DNA of 64,000 bases from Vannielia litorea (GCF_019801175.1 NZ_JAHVJR010000001.1:1302001-1366000); one strand, 5' to 3'; positions 8,425 to 17,870 are shown, counted from the stretch's first letter. Made by a program: numbers and translations. The notes: generated by a model from the sequence alone, not told the origin.

Positions 8425-9312
8425 ATGCATCCGATCTTCAGATGGCTGATTGCGGCGGCGCTGGTGGGCGCCGCCGTGTTTTGGGTCGTGACCATCCCCG
8501 GTGACGTGGATGAAGAGGCGCTGGCCGGGCTCGAGGGCGACCCGGCGCGCGGTGAGGGCCTGTTCTGGGCTGCCGGATGCTCCAATTGCCACGCGGCACC
8601 GGGCGCTGAGGGCGAGGCGCGGCTGGTGCTGGCGGGCGGGCAGAAGTTCCCCTCTCCCTTCGGCACGTTCCTTGCGCCCAACATCTCGCCCGGAGATGAA
8701 GGCATCGGCGGCTGGAGTCTGCACGACCTCGCCCGCGCGATGACCAAGGGCGTGGGCCGGGGCGGCGAGCATCTTTACCCCGCCTTCCCCTACAATTCCT
8801 ATGACGGCATGGCGCTGCAGGACGTGGCCGACATTCACGCCTATATCGGCACCCTGCCCGCCGACAGCACGCCGAGCCAGGCCCATGAGGTGGGCTTTCC
8901 GTTCAACATCCGCCGCAGCCTCGGCGGCTGGAAGCTGCTCTTCATGCGCGGCGGCTGGCAGGTGGAGGGTGACCTGACCGAAGAACAGACGCGCGGGCGC
9001 TATCTTGTGGAGACGCTGGCCCATTGCGGCGAGTGCCACAGCCCGCGAAACGCCCTTGGCGGCTGGACGGGCGAATGGCTCGCCGGCGCGCCCTCGCCCG
9101 ACGGCAAGGGGCGCATCCCCAACATCACACCGGGCAAGCTGGACTGGTCGGAGGGTGATATTGCCGAATACCTGAAAAGTGGCTTCACGCCCGAGTTCGA
9201 CACCGCGGGTGGCGAGATGGCCACGGTGGTCGAAAGCACCGCCAAGCTGACGGACGAGGACCGCGCGGCAATTGCGGCTTATCTCAAGGTTGTCCCGCCG
9301 ATAGAGAACTGA
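8425..9312 (+). CDS. Membrane-anchored dihaem cytochrome c
   Basis: A 295-residue c-type cytochrome with one N-terminal membrane helix (about residues 5-24) and two CxxCH haem sites, CSNCH near residue 52 and CGECH near residue 202, each in a class-I domain with a downstream Met-rich loop. It resembles the dihaem electron-carrier subunits of periplasmic dehydrogenases. The start ATG follows the cytochrome c' stop with no gap (TAAATG). Pairing with a cytochrome c' suggests electron exchange between the two at the periplasmic face; the true redox partner is not visible here. Confidence 0.9.
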   Translation: MHPIFRWLIAAALVGAAVFWVVTIPGDVDEEALAGLEGDPARGEGLFWAAGCSNCHAAPGAEGEARLVLAGGQKFPSPFGTFLAPNISPGDEGIGGWSLHDLARAMTKGVGRGGEHLYPAFPYNSYDGMALQDVADIHAYIGTLPADSTPSQAHEVGFPFNIRRSLGGWKLLFMRGGWQVEGDLTEEQTRGRYLVETLAHCGECHSPRNALGGWTGEWLAGAPSPDGKGRIPNITPGKLDWSEGDIAEYLKSGFTPEFDTAGGEMATVVESTAKLTDEDRAAIAAYLKVVPPIEN

Positions 9313-9370
9313 CCACGGTCATTTTGCCCCGACCCTCATCTTCATCTTGGTTCAAATATCTCCGGGGGGT

Positions 9371-9423
9371 GTGGGGGGCTGGCCCCCCACTAAAAGGCGC
9401 GGTGTGGGGGGGTGCCCCCCCAC
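9371..9423. terminator. Tandem G/C hairpins between convergent genes
   Basis: Two near-identical short inverted repeats lie side by side: arms 9371-9379/9382-9390 and 9404-9412/9415-9423, each a GTGGGGGG-type arm facing its complement across two bases. They sit between the dihaem cytochrome gene (plus) and the PLP-enzyme gene (minus), so they may end transcription from both sides. No T-run follows, so Rho-independent action is doubtful. Similar G-rich intergenic elements are common in this bacterial family. Confidence 0.5.
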
Positions 9424-9437
9424 TCCAACCAGCCGCC

Positions 9438-10541
9438 TCAAACGCTATCCAAAGCCTCTTTTAGCGCGGCCCAAAGCGGCTCCACCGGCTCCGTGCCGAC
9501 CGAGAGCCGGACAAAGCCCGGCGCCACCGCATCGCCCCAGCGCGCGCGGCGCTCGGCGGAGGAATGGACTCCACCGAAGGAGGTGGCGGGGCGGAGGAAG
9601 GGGCAGCTGTCGATGAATCGCTCGGCGTAGGCCTCATCTGCGAGTGTCAGCCCGATCAGGAACCCGTTTGTCGCCATCTGCGCGGAGGCGAGGTTGTGCG
9701 AGGGGTCATCGGGCAGGCCGGGGTAGCGGCAGGTCGAGATAGCCGGGTGGGCGGCGAGGCGCGGGGCGAGGGCCTCGGCGTTGGCGCACATGGCGGCGAA
9801 GCGCAGGTGCAGGGTTTCCAGCGACCGGTGAAGCAACCAGGCCTCGAATGGGCCAGGGATGCCGCCGGCCACGGTGCGCCACGCGCGCCCGCGCTCCATC
9901 AGCGTCGCATCGCGCGACGCGACATGGCCCATGAGATTGTCGGAATGGCCGCCCGGGGCCTTGGTGTCGGAGGCGACCACGACATCGGCGCCAAGGTCCA
10001 GCGGGCGCTGGCCGAGCGGGGTCATGGTGGTGTTGTCTACCACGGTCACCCCCCCTGCCCCGCGCACGGCCGCGCAGGTGGCGACGAGGTCAATGAGGTC
10101 GAGTCCGGGGTTGGAAGGGGTTTCGATGAAGACCACCGCGAACCCCTCGAACCCAGCCTCGGCAAAGCCCTTGGTGGGGCGCTCGACCACCTCCACCCCA
10201 AGGCCTTTCAGGAATTCGTCGCCCAGCTTCCGCACGTTGTAGTAGCCGTCGGACGGCACCAGCAGCTTGTCCCCTGCCTTCAGCGTGGCGAAAAGCGCGG
10301 CGGAGATCGCGCCCATGCCGGAGGGGAAAAGCAACGCGGGGGCCTCCTCCAGATGGCTCAGAAGGTGCTCGGTCGCCTCCCACGTGGGCTGCTCGGCGCG
10401 GCCGTAGCCGGGCACCCCGCCCGGCGTGCCCGGCAGGTGATACATCGAGGCGAGCGTGATCGGCGGCGCGATGGGGTCGCCCTTGGCGAGGGTCTGGCCC
10501 CGCAGGTGCAGCAGTTCGGCGGCTTTGGTCTCGGTGGTCAT
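9438..10541 (-). CDS. Cys/Met-metabolism PLP-dependent enzyme (cystathionine lyase-like)
   Basis: Fold-type I PLP enzyme of the cystathionine beta/gamma-lyase and gamma-synthase family, 367 residues. Visible landmarks are the substrate loop YGRAEQPTWEATE, the phosphate-binding FPSGMGAISAAL, VDNTTMTP, and the PLP lysine in SDTKAPGGHSDN. The precise reaction (beta- versus gamma-elimination or replacement) cannot be read from these motifs. The gene is last in the lipA-led minus-strand cluster, six bases after a secreted protein gene. Length is slightly shorter than typical MetC (about 390). Confidence 0.88.
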   Translation of the reverse strand: MTTETKAAELLHLRGQTLAKGDPIAPPITLASMYHLPGTPGGVPGYGRAEQPTWEATEHLLSHLEEAPALLFPSGMGAISAALFATLKAGDKLLVPSDGYYNVRKLGDEFLKGLGVEVVERPTKGFAEAGFEGFAVVFIETPSNPGLDLIDLVATCAAVRGAGGVTVVDNTTMTPLGQRPLDLGADVVVASDTKAPGGHSDNLMGHVASRDATLMERGRAWRTVAGGIPGPFEAWLLHRSLETLHLRFAAMCANAEALAPRLAAHPAISTCRYPGLPDDPSHNLASAQMATNGFLIGLTLADEAYAERFIDSCPFLRPATSFGGVHSSAERRARWGDAVAPGFVRLSVGTEPVEPLWAALKEALDSV

Positions 10542-10547
10542 TGGGGC

Positions 10548-11063
10548 CTATGGCATGAAGTTGCAGGAGAGGAGCCGCTTCATCGCCTTGTCGCTTTCAC
10601 TCACGGCGAAGCGGGCCAGCAGCTCGACATGGGGGGTGGCATCGGGCTGGGCCACAAAGACGGTGGGGCCTTTGAAGATCTCGCTTACGAAGTGCTCCAT
10701 GTCATCGAGGCTCGCGAAGAAATGCACGAAGCTCCCGTGATCGTCCCAACTGCGGAGCTTGCCCGTGATCGGCGTGCTCTTTTCGCCCAGCGAGGCGAAG
10801 GAGAGAAAGGTTTTGCCATCGGGCACGCCGATGGTGGCCCGGGTGCCCTTGGCGAGCCGCATCATCAGGGTGAAGCGGGATTTGCGCCGTGCGGCATCGA
10901 ACATAGAAAGCTCGATGGTGGCGCCATTGTCGGCCGTTGCGGTGAGCGCGCATTCGCCCGCCCCGGTCCCGGCGGCGGGGCGCTCAATGAGCGTCCAGCC
11001 CTCGGCCTGCGCGGCGGGAGCCGTAAGGATGACGGCCAGCAGGGCAACGAGACTTTTCTTCAT
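10548..11063 (-). CDS. Secreted protein of unknown function, paralogue of upstream neighbour
   Basis: A 171-residue protein with a clear signal peptide (cleavage probably after AAQA, near residue 20). After cleavage it shares a pattern with the product of the preceding gene: a GWT start, a Cys followed by an ALT..DNGA strand, a central F-H/S-FAS segment, and a Cys close to the end (LLSCNF), suggesting one conserved disulphide. I recognise no named family. The ATG overlaps the preceding stop (ATGA), so the pair is coupled. Downstream of lipA and upstream of a PLP enzyme, with no functional hint beyond export. Confidence 0.75.
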   Translation of the reverse strand: MKKSLVALLAVILTAPAAQAEGWTLIERPAAGTGAGECALTATADNGATIELSMFDAARRKSRFTLMMRLAKGTRATIGVPDGKTFLSFASLGEKSTPITGKLRSWDDHGSFVHFFASLDDMEHFVSEIFKGPTVFVAQPDATPHVELLARFAVSESDKAMKRLLSCNFMP

Positions 11064-11602
11064 TGCGAGCCTTCCGGGCCGGGATCACAGGCGAGCAGCA
11101 GGGCGAGCGCCTCTTCGGCCCCGTCCTCGGTCACGAAACCAGCCAGAACACCCGCCTCGGGATGAAAGATCGTCAGCCGCCCGGCGCGGGTGGCGAGCAT
11201 GAAGCGGGCGGCGTCCTGCACCGAAGCGAAGGCGTGCGAGAAGCGCCAGAAGGCGGCATCGGGCTCGAGCGTGCCTTCGAGCTGGACGGCGGCGGCGCCT
11301 GCCGGGCGGAAGGCCATGGCGGTGGCGCCATCGGGCAGCGGGAGCAGCTCGCGCAGGCCGGCAGAAAGCCAGAGATCGAGGCGGAAGGGCGGCGTGTCTG
11401 GGCTGGCCTCGGCCACCGCAGGAGCGGTGATGGCCAGCGCCGCGCCGTCATCGGAGGTGAGCGCCGCGGTGCAGGTGGCATGGCTAGGGTCATTGCTGAC
11501 CGTCCAGCCCGCGCCGGTGCCTTGGGCCGTGGCCGGAAGCGCCAGCGCGAGGCAAAGTGCCATGCCGGGCAGCCCCGGCGCGGCGCGGCGGGGCAGCGTC
11601 AC
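11060..11602 (-). CDS. Secreted protein of unknown function, first of a tandem pair
   Basis: A 180-residue exported protein. The GTG at 11602 overlaps the lipA stop; an internal ATG at 11563 would leave a cleaner signal peptide (MALCLALALPATAQ), so the true start is open. The mature part begins GWTVSNDP, holds one Cys early (HATCTAAL) and one late (LLACDP), and has the FAS segment also found in its downstream neighbour, so the two look like diverged duplicates. No family recognised. Confidence 0.72.
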   Translation of the reverse strand: MTLPRRAAPGLPGMALCLALALPATAQGTGAGWTVSNDPSHATCTAALTSDDGAALAITAPAVAEASPDTPPFRLDLWLSAGLRELLPLPDGATAMAFRPAGAAAVQLEGTLEPDAAFWRFSHAFASVQDAARFMLATRAGRLTIFHPEAGVLAGFVTEDGAEEALALLLACDPGPEGSQ

Positions 11603-12552
11603 GCCATCCCCAGCTTCTTCAGCCGGTTCTCGCGCAGGCGGGCAAAGTCATCCCCCGCGTGGTAGCTGGAGCGGGTGAGCGGCGTGGCCGAAACCATCGA
11701 GAAGCCCTTGCCCCATGCGGCCTTTTCATAGGCGGCAAACTCCTCGGGGGTCACGAAACGGTCCACCCGGTGGTGCTTGGGCGTGGGCTGGAGGTATTGG
11801 CCGATGGTCAGAAAGTCGATGTCGGCAGCGCGCATGTCATCCATCACCTGCATGACCGCCTGCTTGTCTTCACCGAGGCCAACCATGATGCCGGATTTGG
11901 TGAACATCGTCGGGTCCAGCTCCTTCACCCGTTGCAGCAGACGCAAGCTGTGGAAGTAGCGCGCGCCGGGGCGCACCTCGGGGTAGAGGCCGGGGACGGT
12001 CTCGAGGTTGTGGTTGAAAACATCGGGCTTGGCCGCGACGACCACATCCAGCGCATCGGGCGTGGAGCGGATGAAATCGGGCGTCAGGATCTCGATGGTG
12101 GTGCCGGGCGCCTGCTTGCGGATGGCGCGGATGGTCATGGCAAAATGCTCGGCGCCGCCATCTTCCACGTCATCCCGGTCTACGCTCGTGATGACCACGT
12201 GGTTCAGCCCCAGCTTCTTTACCGCATCGGCCACCCGGCCCGGTTCGAACACGTCGAGCGCCTCGGGCGGCTTGCCTGTGGCAATGTTGCAGAAGGTGCA
12301 GGCGCGGGTGCAGACCTCGCCCATGATCATCATGGTCGCGTGGCCCTGGCTCCAGCACTCGCCCACGTTGGGGCATCCGGCCTCTTCGCACACGGTGGTG
12401 AGCCGGTTCTCCCGCATGATCTTGGCGGTCTCGTGGTAGCCCTTGGACGTGGGCGCCTTGACCCGGATCCACTCAGGCTTGCGGGGCTGCGGATTGTCCG
12501 GCTTGCGGGCCTTCTCGGGGTGGCGCAGGCGGGGCGGGGATTGGTCGTTCAT
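11599..12552 (-). CDS. lipA: Lipoyl synthase
   Basis: Radical-SAM enzyme that inserts two sulphurs into octanoyl groups on lipoyl domains of the 2-oxoacid dehydrogenases and GcvH. The 317 residues show the auxiliary cluster cysteines (VCEEAGCPNVGEC), the radical-SAM motif CTRACTFCN and the terminal RSSYHAGD, whose serine is an auxiliary cluster ligand. The ATG at 12552 gives a normal N-terminus. GTGA overlap with the secreted protein gene makes lipA the head of a four-gene minus-strand unit. Confidence 0.97.
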   Translation of the reverse strand: MNDQSPPRLRHPEKARKPDNPQPRKPEWIRVKAPTSKGYHETAKIMRENRLTTVCEEAGCPNVGECWSQGHATMMIMGEVCTRACTFCNIATGKPPEALDVFEPGRVADAVKKLGLNHVVITSVDRDDVEDGGAEHFAMTIRAIRKQAPGTTIEILTPDFIRSTPDALDVVVAAKPDVFNHNLETVPGLYPEVRPGARYFHSLRLLQRVKELDPTMFTKSGIMVGLGEDKQAVMQVMDDMRAADIDFLTIGQYLQPTPKHHRVDRFVTPEEFAAYEKAAWGKGFSMVSATPLTRSSYHAGDDFARLRENRLKKLGMA

Positions 12553-12797
12553 CTGGCTTGGCCTTTCGGGGCGCGTTTGCCCCATAGATAGCGCCAGAGT
12601 TGCGCCGGGGAAAGGGCTTGGGGGGTGAGCCATGCACAGGGCGCAGGGCTGGGTGCGGGGCGGTTGCGGGGCAGTTGGAATCGTTCTAGGCAGACCGCAG
12701 GAGGAGCGCTGCCCCGACGGGGTGGCAGATCGGATGAAACAGGTCCGGTCGGTGCCCTCCTATGGGTCTGGCTGGATGAACTTTGCGAGGCAAGCCC

Positions 12798-13346
<549 letters not shown>

Positions 13347-13386
13347 TCGGATCGCTTTGATCGGTGGGCAGGTTGCCCACACTACG

Positions 13387-13418
13387 GGCGCGGGGGAGAC
13401 CTCGCGCCTTTGCTTTTT
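13387..13418 (+). terminator. Rho-independent terminator after the peroxiredoxin gene
   Basis: A nine-pair G/C-rich stem (13387-13395 with 13400-13408, one G-T pair) around a GAGA tetraloop is followed directly by TTTGCTTTTT. It lies about 40 bases after the peroxiredoxin stop in the right orientation. Confidence 0.85.
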
Positions 13419-13440
13419 AGGGGGTCGGGCGGTCCGCGGT

Positions 13441-13794
13441 TTACGCCGTCAGAGCGCGCCAGGCGGGTTCGTCGACGCTGCGGAGACGGTCGAGGGCGGC
13501 GACGGCTTCGGCCCGGTACTCTTCCCGGCTCTTCGCCTTCACCGTCTCGACACCTGCCACCAGCTTGTCGATCTCGGGCAGCGGGGTGCCCGTCGCGGCG
13601 GAGAGCGCCTGAAGCGCCTCCAGCACCTTGCCGAGTTGCTTGCCGTAGCTGGCGACCTCGGTCTGTACGCGCTGTTCGATCTCGGGGATGCCCTCGATCT
13701 CGGGCGAGAGAAACCGGGGGGTGATCTCTTGGGTCACATCGCCGGAAAAGGGGGCGCGGAGGATGGGAGCCCAGATGTCGAATGGGGATGTCAT
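13441..13794 (-). CDS. Small acidic protein of unknown function
   Basis: A 117-residue soluble protein starting MTSPFDIWAPILRAPFSG. The middle is predicted helical (heptad-like EQRVQTEVASYGKQLGKVLEALQAL and a second long helix AKSREEYRAEAVAALDRL). No signal peptide or known domain. ATG at 13794 has a good AAAGGAG site nine bases upstream, so it is very likely expressed. It is convergent with the peroxiredoxin gene and shares no operon. I cannot assign a role. Confidence 0.75.
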   Translation of the reverse strand: MTSPFDIWAPILRAPFSGDVTQEITPRFLSPEIEGIPEIEQRVQTEVASYGKQLGKVLEALQALSAATGTPLPEIDKLVAGVETVKAKSREEYRAEAVAALDRLRSVDEPAWRALTA

Positions 13795-13947
13795 GGCAAT
13801 TCTCCTTTGAAATGCCATGAGGGTTCAGGGCGGTGCGGCTTGGGTCAAGCGCGGCGGGCGGGTGATGGGGGATTTGCGGTGCAAACAAGGGGGTCCGCCC
13901 GTTGTTTTGGCGGCGCTGCGGCCTGATTGCGCAGCTTGAGTGGCCGG

Positions 13948-14682
13948 TCAGACCGTGGCGCGGAGGGCCTTGGCGCGGGCGGGCGGCACGGCGCGGATCT
14001 CGAGCCCGGTGAAGACGTGGAGCGTGCCCAGTTCGGGATCGACAACCGCGTGGTCGGAGACCCAGCCGCCGAGCAACAGGTAACTGCGCAGCAGCGGCGG
14101 CATGCCCAGAAAGGCGCGGCGCGGGTCGGGTTTGCGGCGCAGCAGCCGCGAAAACCGGAAGACCTGAGGTGCCTTCACCCGCGGCAGCCAGCGGCGCGGG
14201 GCAAGGTGCTTTTCGCGCAGGAGGGCGAAGGCATCCATATAGGCCTCGGCCTCGGTGCCCTTGAAGGAGGAGCAGCCGAAGAGCAGCTCGACGCCGTGGC
14301 TGTCGACATGGTCTGTCATCCCGGCCCACGCGGCGCGCAGGATGTGCGGATCGCCCTGCAACTCGGGATGGATGCAGAATCGCCCCATCTCGACCATCGG
14401 CCCCTCGAAGCCTTCCAGCGGCGATACGTCGTAATACTGCGCCGAGTAGCTCGCCCCGATCTCGGAGCCGCCCGCGAGCGGCAGAAGGCGGAAGGTGCAG
14501 CAGAGGCGGCCCGTTCGGGCCTCTTCGATCATCACATGCAGGCAGCGGGTGTCGAAGGCATCTTCATCGCGTGCGGTCTCATCGCCGCGAAAGCAGAGGC
14601 CGCGCAGGGCCAGCACGGCGGCGAAATCGCCCTCGCTCTCCGCAAGACGCACGCGGTAACGGCCTTTTGTCAGTGCCTTCAT
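13948..14682 (-). CDS. OlsB-like GNAT acyltransferase
   Basis: A 244-residue acyl-ACP-dependent GNAT-fold protein of the OlsB group, which attaches 3-hydroxyacyl chains to ornithine to form lyso-ornithine lipid. Diagnostic segments: LALRGLCFRG, SYSAQYYDV, the EMGRFCIHPE motif and FGCSSFKGTE. Ornithine lipids are common membrane lipids in this clade. The partner OlsA is not adjacent. Start ATG at 14682 directly precedes the conserved region. Alternative: another member of the same hemolysin/OlsB-like acyltransferase family with a different amine acceptor. Confidence 0.82.
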   Translation of the reverse strand: MKALTKGRYRVRLAESEGDFAAVLALRGLCFRGDETARDEDAFDTRCLHVMIEEARTGRLCCTFRLLPLAGGSEIGASYSAQYYDVSPLEGFEGPMVEMGRFCIHPELQGDPHILRAAWAGMTDHVDSHGVELLFGCSSFKGTEAEAYMDAFALLREKHLAPRRWLPRVKAPQVFRFSRLLRRKPDPRRAFLGMPPLLRSYLLLGGWVSDHAVVDPELGTLHVFTGLEIRAVPPARAKALRATV

Positions 14683-14784
14683 CTGCCCGGCCCTCCGCGC
14701 ATCATTGCGATTCCACGCTGTGCCTCTAGATATGGTTTGGCGCGATCCTAGGCGCAACATGTGACGGAACTGTGGAAGGCTCAG

Positions 14785-15177
14785 ATGGCGGAGATCGAGA
14801 AGACGGATGCGGAATGGCGGGCGCAGCTGAGCGACCTTGCCTATAAGGTGACGCGCAAGCATGGCACCGAGCGGGCCTTTACACATGACGACTTCCCCAA
14901 GGACGCCGGCACCTTTGCCTGCGTCTGCTGCGGCGCGCCGCTGTTCGACCAAGCCGAGAAGTTCGACAGCGGCACAGGCTGGCCGAGTTTCTGGGCGCCC
15001 AAGGAAGGCGCCGAAGTGGGCGAGAGCGTGGATCGCAAGTTCTTCATGACCCGGACCGAGGTGCATTGCGCCCGCTGCGAGGCGCATTTGGGCCATGTCT
15101 TCCCCGACGGGCCGCAGCCGACGGGCCTGCGCTATTGCATCAACGGCGTGGCGCTGGAGTTCGAGCCGGAGGAGTGA
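14785..15177 (+). CDS. msrB: Peptide-methionine (R)-S-oxide reductase
   Basis: Repairs methionine R-sulphoxide in proteins. The 130 residues hold the two zinc pairs (CVCC and CARC), the GTGWPSF substrate motif and the catalytic Cys in RYCIN. ATG at 14785 is preferred because it gives the family start MAEIEKTDAEW and is preceded by GGAAGG; a GTG at 14761 in frame would add eight residues. It is divergent from the OlsB-like gene and converges on the TPR gene. Confidence 0.94.
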   Translation: MAEIEKTDAEWRAQLSDLAYKVTRKHGTERAFTHDDFPKDAGTFACVCCGAPLFDQAEKFDSGTGWPSFWAPKEGAEVGESVDRKFFMTRTEVHCARCEAHLGHVFPDGPQPTGLRYCINGVALEFEPEE

Positions 15178-15207
15178 GGCGCTTGGGGTCCGCCATGACT
15201 GCGCACC

Positions 15208-16467
15208 CTAGGCTGGCAGGCCAAGCACCGGGCGGCGGAGCGCGAGCGTGCGGCGGGCCTCGTCGGTATGGCCGAGTTTCATCAGCACATTGGCATAGGT
15301 GAGTTCGAGCAGGTCGCGTTGGGCGCGGCTGCCGCCGATGCGTTCTGCGGTGGGCAAAACGGTGGTCAGCTCGTCCAGCGCCGCCTGCCATTCCTGCCGC
15401 GCAACATGGCCCCATGTGCGGGCGATGGGGCCGATGAGATCGCCTGCAAAGCCTTTGCTCGCCTCTGTCAGCTTGGCCAGCCGCTCCCCCTGCCCGGCCA
15501 TCGCGTGGGCCAGCGCTGCGTGCATATCGGCAAAGCTCTGGCCGGGATCGGGGAAGTGCTGGGCGGCGTAATCGCTGATCGCCTGCCAGCGGGTAGGGTC
15601 GACCTCAAACCCCGCCATTTCGGCGCGGTAGAGCAGCGCGGCGGTGTCCGTCAGCAGGTTGATCGGCAGGCTCTTGGCGCCGCCGGGGCCGACATGATTG
15701 TCGAGCAGCGGCCAGAGCGCCTCGGCATCGCCTGATTCCAGCGTCCAGAGAGCAAGATGCCAGCTGAGGTGGCCGTGCAAAAGGCCCCGGTCATCGTAGT
15801 CGGCCAGCCACTCCGCGAGGGTGGCGCGGCCGGCCTCTGTCTCGCCGTCTTCATATTGCGCATGGGCGCGGAAGTGGGCGGCGTGGGCGTTGCGCGGGTT
15901 GAGCGCGAGGGCCTCGGCCATCAGCGCGTGGGAGGCAGCGACCTGCCCGGTCTCGCAGAGCGAGAGCGCGTGCATCGACATCATCCACCAATCGCCGGGA
16001 TACTGCGGCAGCAGCGCCTCGGTGAAGGCCAAGAGCTCTGCCTCGCGCCCGACCTCGCCGGAAAAGCCGATCAGGCCGAAGATGTTGGTGCAAAGCTGGG
16101 CGGCGAGCGCATCGCGCGGATGAGCCAGCACATGGGCCTTCACCGCCGCGCGGGCCTCGGCGGCGCGGCCTTGCGCGACGAGCGTGAGGATTTCGGCCTG
16201 CGCCTGCTCACGCTCCGTGGCCTCTGCGGCGAGGTCGCGGGCGGTGGCAAGGGCGGCGCGGGCCTCGCCCATCCGCCCCTCCATCATCCGGGCGCGGCCG
16301 AGTGCGGCATGGCCGGCGGCAAAGCGTGGGTCAGCCTCGATTGCGGCCTCGAAACAGGCCGAGGCGCCATAGCCTGCGGAGAGAAAGAGGTGAACGCCCG
16401 CGTCATATTGCGCCACGGCCTCTGGCACGGCGGTGCTCAGCGGGTTGCCGTAGTGATCGTGCTGCAT
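15208..16467 (-). CDS. TTC38-like tetratricopeptide repeat protein
   Basis: A 419-residue, alanine-rich helical-repeat protein without signal peptide. It matches the TTC38-type family: N-terminal MQHDHYGNPLSTA, then paired helices such as AAGHAALGRARMMEGRMGEA, the QYPGDWWMMSMHALSLCETG segment and the LLHGHLSWHLALW motif, all typical of that group. The biochemical role of the family is unknown. The gene stands alone between msrB (convergent) and bamE (same strand, 68 bases away). Confidence 0.82.
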   Translation of the reverse strand: MQHDHYGNPLSTAVPEAVAQYDAGVHLFLSAGYGASACFEAAIEADPRFAAGHAALGRARMMEGRMGEARAALATARDLAAEATEREQAQAEILTLVAQGRAAEARAAVKAHVLAHPRDALAAQLCTNIFGLIGFSGEVGREAELLAFTEALLPQYPGDWWMMSMHALSLCETGQVAASHALMAEALALNPRNAHAAHFRAHAQYEDGETEAGRATLAEWLADYDDRGLLHGHLSWHLALWTLESGDAEALWPLLDNHVGPGGAKSLPINLLTDTAALLYRAEMAGFEVDPTRWQAISDYAAQHFPDPGQSFADMHAALAHAMAGQGERLAKLTEASKGFAGDLIGPIARTWGHVARQEWQAALDELTTVLPTAERIGGSRAQRDLLELTYANVLMKLGHTDEARRTLALRRPVLGLPA

Positions 16468-16535
16468 AGGGCGCTCCGGGCCGGGGACGGATGCCCCCGA
16501 GCCTAGACGCTCAGTGCCCGATCAGTCGAGCCCGG

Positions 16536-17003
16536 TCAGTCGAGGAAGTCTTCGGCGCGGAAGCGGCCGAGGTTGCCCAGAAGCTGACGCAGGAAGCTCA
16601 CACCCTTGATGTTGCTGTCGGTCACGCGGCGCGACAGGGCGACCACGTTGCCGTCGCGCAGGGTGAAGCGCTCAATGTTGCTCACGCGGCCAGACGGGTC
16701 GAAGGAGATCGCCAGAAGCTGACGGTCCACGAACTCCGGCTCGCGCGGGCCCCATGTGCGGGTGCGGGCGGAAATGTAATAGAAGCCGGATTCGCGCTGC
16801 ACGCCGTAGCCTGCGGGCGAACCCACGGCCTCGACCACGCTTTCGCGGGTGTCCACGCCAACCTGGATTTGCGCAAGGTCCGCATCGGACGGTGTATAGC
16901 CGTGGTTGCGCATGCGCGCCGTGCAGGCAGCCAGCGACAGAACCAGCGCCAGCAGCATCAGCCCTTTCGCTGCGCCAGGGCCTGCCCTCCTCAAAGCCGC
17001 CAT
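16536..17003 (-). CDS. bamE: Outer-membrane assembly lipoprotein BamE
   Basis: Lipoprotein subunit of the BAM complex that folds beta-barrel proteins into the outer membrane. The 155 residues begin with a lipoprotein signal ending in LSLAAC, followed by the SmpA/OmlA domain: a helix carrying IQVGVDTRESVVEAVGSP and the strand pair SGFYYISARTRTWG. Gene order, bamE divergent from yceD and followed by rpmF-plsX-fabH, is conserved in Alphaproteobacteria and supports the call. Confidence 0.92.
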   Translation of the reverse strand: MAALRRAGPGAAKGLMLLALVLSLAACTARMRNHGYTPSDADLAQIQVGVDTRESVVEAVGSPAGYGVQRESGFYYISARTRTWGPREPEFVDRQLLAISFDPSGRVSNIERFTLRDGNVVALSRRVTDSNIKGVSFLRQLLGNLGRFRAEDFLD

Positions 17004-17081
17004 CTTCCCCTCGTGCCTCAGTTTCTTTTGTCTGGTAATCGGCTTACAGAAGGATCGAGGTTACATCAAGAAAGGAAGCGC

Positions 17082-17621
17082 ATGACGGCAGGAGCTGACG
17101 CCCGGGTGATCCGGCTCGCGGATCTGACGGTAAAGCGCCCGACAGGGTTTGATCTGGAGCCCGGCGCGGAGGACCTGGGGCGGCTGGCCGATGAGCTGGG
17201 CCTGCTGGCGCTGCGCAAGCTGCGCTTTTCGGGCACGCTGAGCCCGGTGGGCAAGCGCGATTGGCGGCTGGAGGCCGACCTTGGCGCGACCGTGGTGCAG
17301 CCCTGCGTGGTCACGTTGGATCCGGTGACGACACGGATAGAGGAGAAGGTGCGCCGCCGTTACATGGCGGAGTTCTCCTTTCCGGAAGAGGAAGAAGCGG
17401 AGATGCCCGAGGATGATGAGGCCGAGCCGCTGCCCGCCAGCCTCGATCTGGCCGAGGTGATGCAGGAGGCGCTGGCCCTTGCCCTGCCCGCCTTTCCACG
17501 CGCCGAGGGCGTTGAGCTGGGCGAGGCGGTGTTTACCGAGCCGGGCGCGGAGCCGATGACCGAGGAGAAGGTGAAGCCCTTTGCCGGGCTGGCCGATCTG
17601 AAGAAACGGATGGAAGAGTAG
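17082..17621 (+). CDS. YceD/DUF177 family protein
   Basis: A 179-residue DUF177 protein. Homologues lie next to rpmF across bacteria and are needed for normal 23S rRNA accumulation in some species. The sequence starts with the typical ADLTVKRPTGFDLEP region, has a core WRLEADLGATVVQPCVVTLDPV and an acidic insert (PEEEEAEMPEDDEAEPLP), and ends KPFAGLADLKKRM. ATG follows AAAGGAAG. It lies upstream of rpmF but is separated by about 250 bases with its own promoter candidate. Confidence 0.9.
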   Translation: MTAGADARVIRLADLTVKRPTGFDLEPGAEDLGRLADELGLLALRKLRFSGTLSPVGKRDWRLEADLGATVVQPCVVTLDPVTTRIEEKVRRRYMAEFSFPEEEEAEMPEDDEAEPLPASLDLAEVMQEALALALPAFPRAEGVELGEAVFTEPGAEPMTEEKVKPFAGLADLKKRMEE

Positions 17622-17720
17622 CCGCCCGGCGCCAGAGGCGAGTCTGCTGAGTTTGACGGCTTGAAAAGGCAGCGGGCGTGCGCCCTGCCCCGCCCCGTGT
17701 TGCAGGCTCAAACTCCGGGC

Positions 17721-17748
17721 TTGCGTTTGTGGAAAAGTTTCGTATTTT
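17721..17748 (+). promoter_or_regulatory. Candidate sigma70 promoter for rpmF-plsX-fabH
   Basis: TTGCGT (17721-17726) and TATTTT (17743-17748) are separated by 16 bases inside an unusually AT-rich patch of the 249-base gap between the DUF177 gene and rpmF. The start would be about 115 bases before rpmF. Based on motif similarity only. Confidence 0.4.
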
Positions 17749-17870
17749 GCCGCCTCCTCGCGGATCGGCGCTTGATCGGTGCTGCGGGGCGGCGTATGAC
17801 GCGCCGGACGAGATTCCCGAAGACGCCGGGGCCGCGCGAGGCGTGCCCTGCCCAGACCCGAGGTTGTGAC

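Noticed and set aside
9371..9423. A CRISPR or mobile-element end in the G-rich double hairpin
   Set aside because: Two copies only, no spacer pattern; it resembles the short intergenic G/C elements common in this group.
9564..11165. A 533-codon plus-strand frame over the PLP-enzyme and secreted-protein genes
   Set aside because: Mirror of real minus-strand genes; composition is low-complexity Gly/Arg/His.
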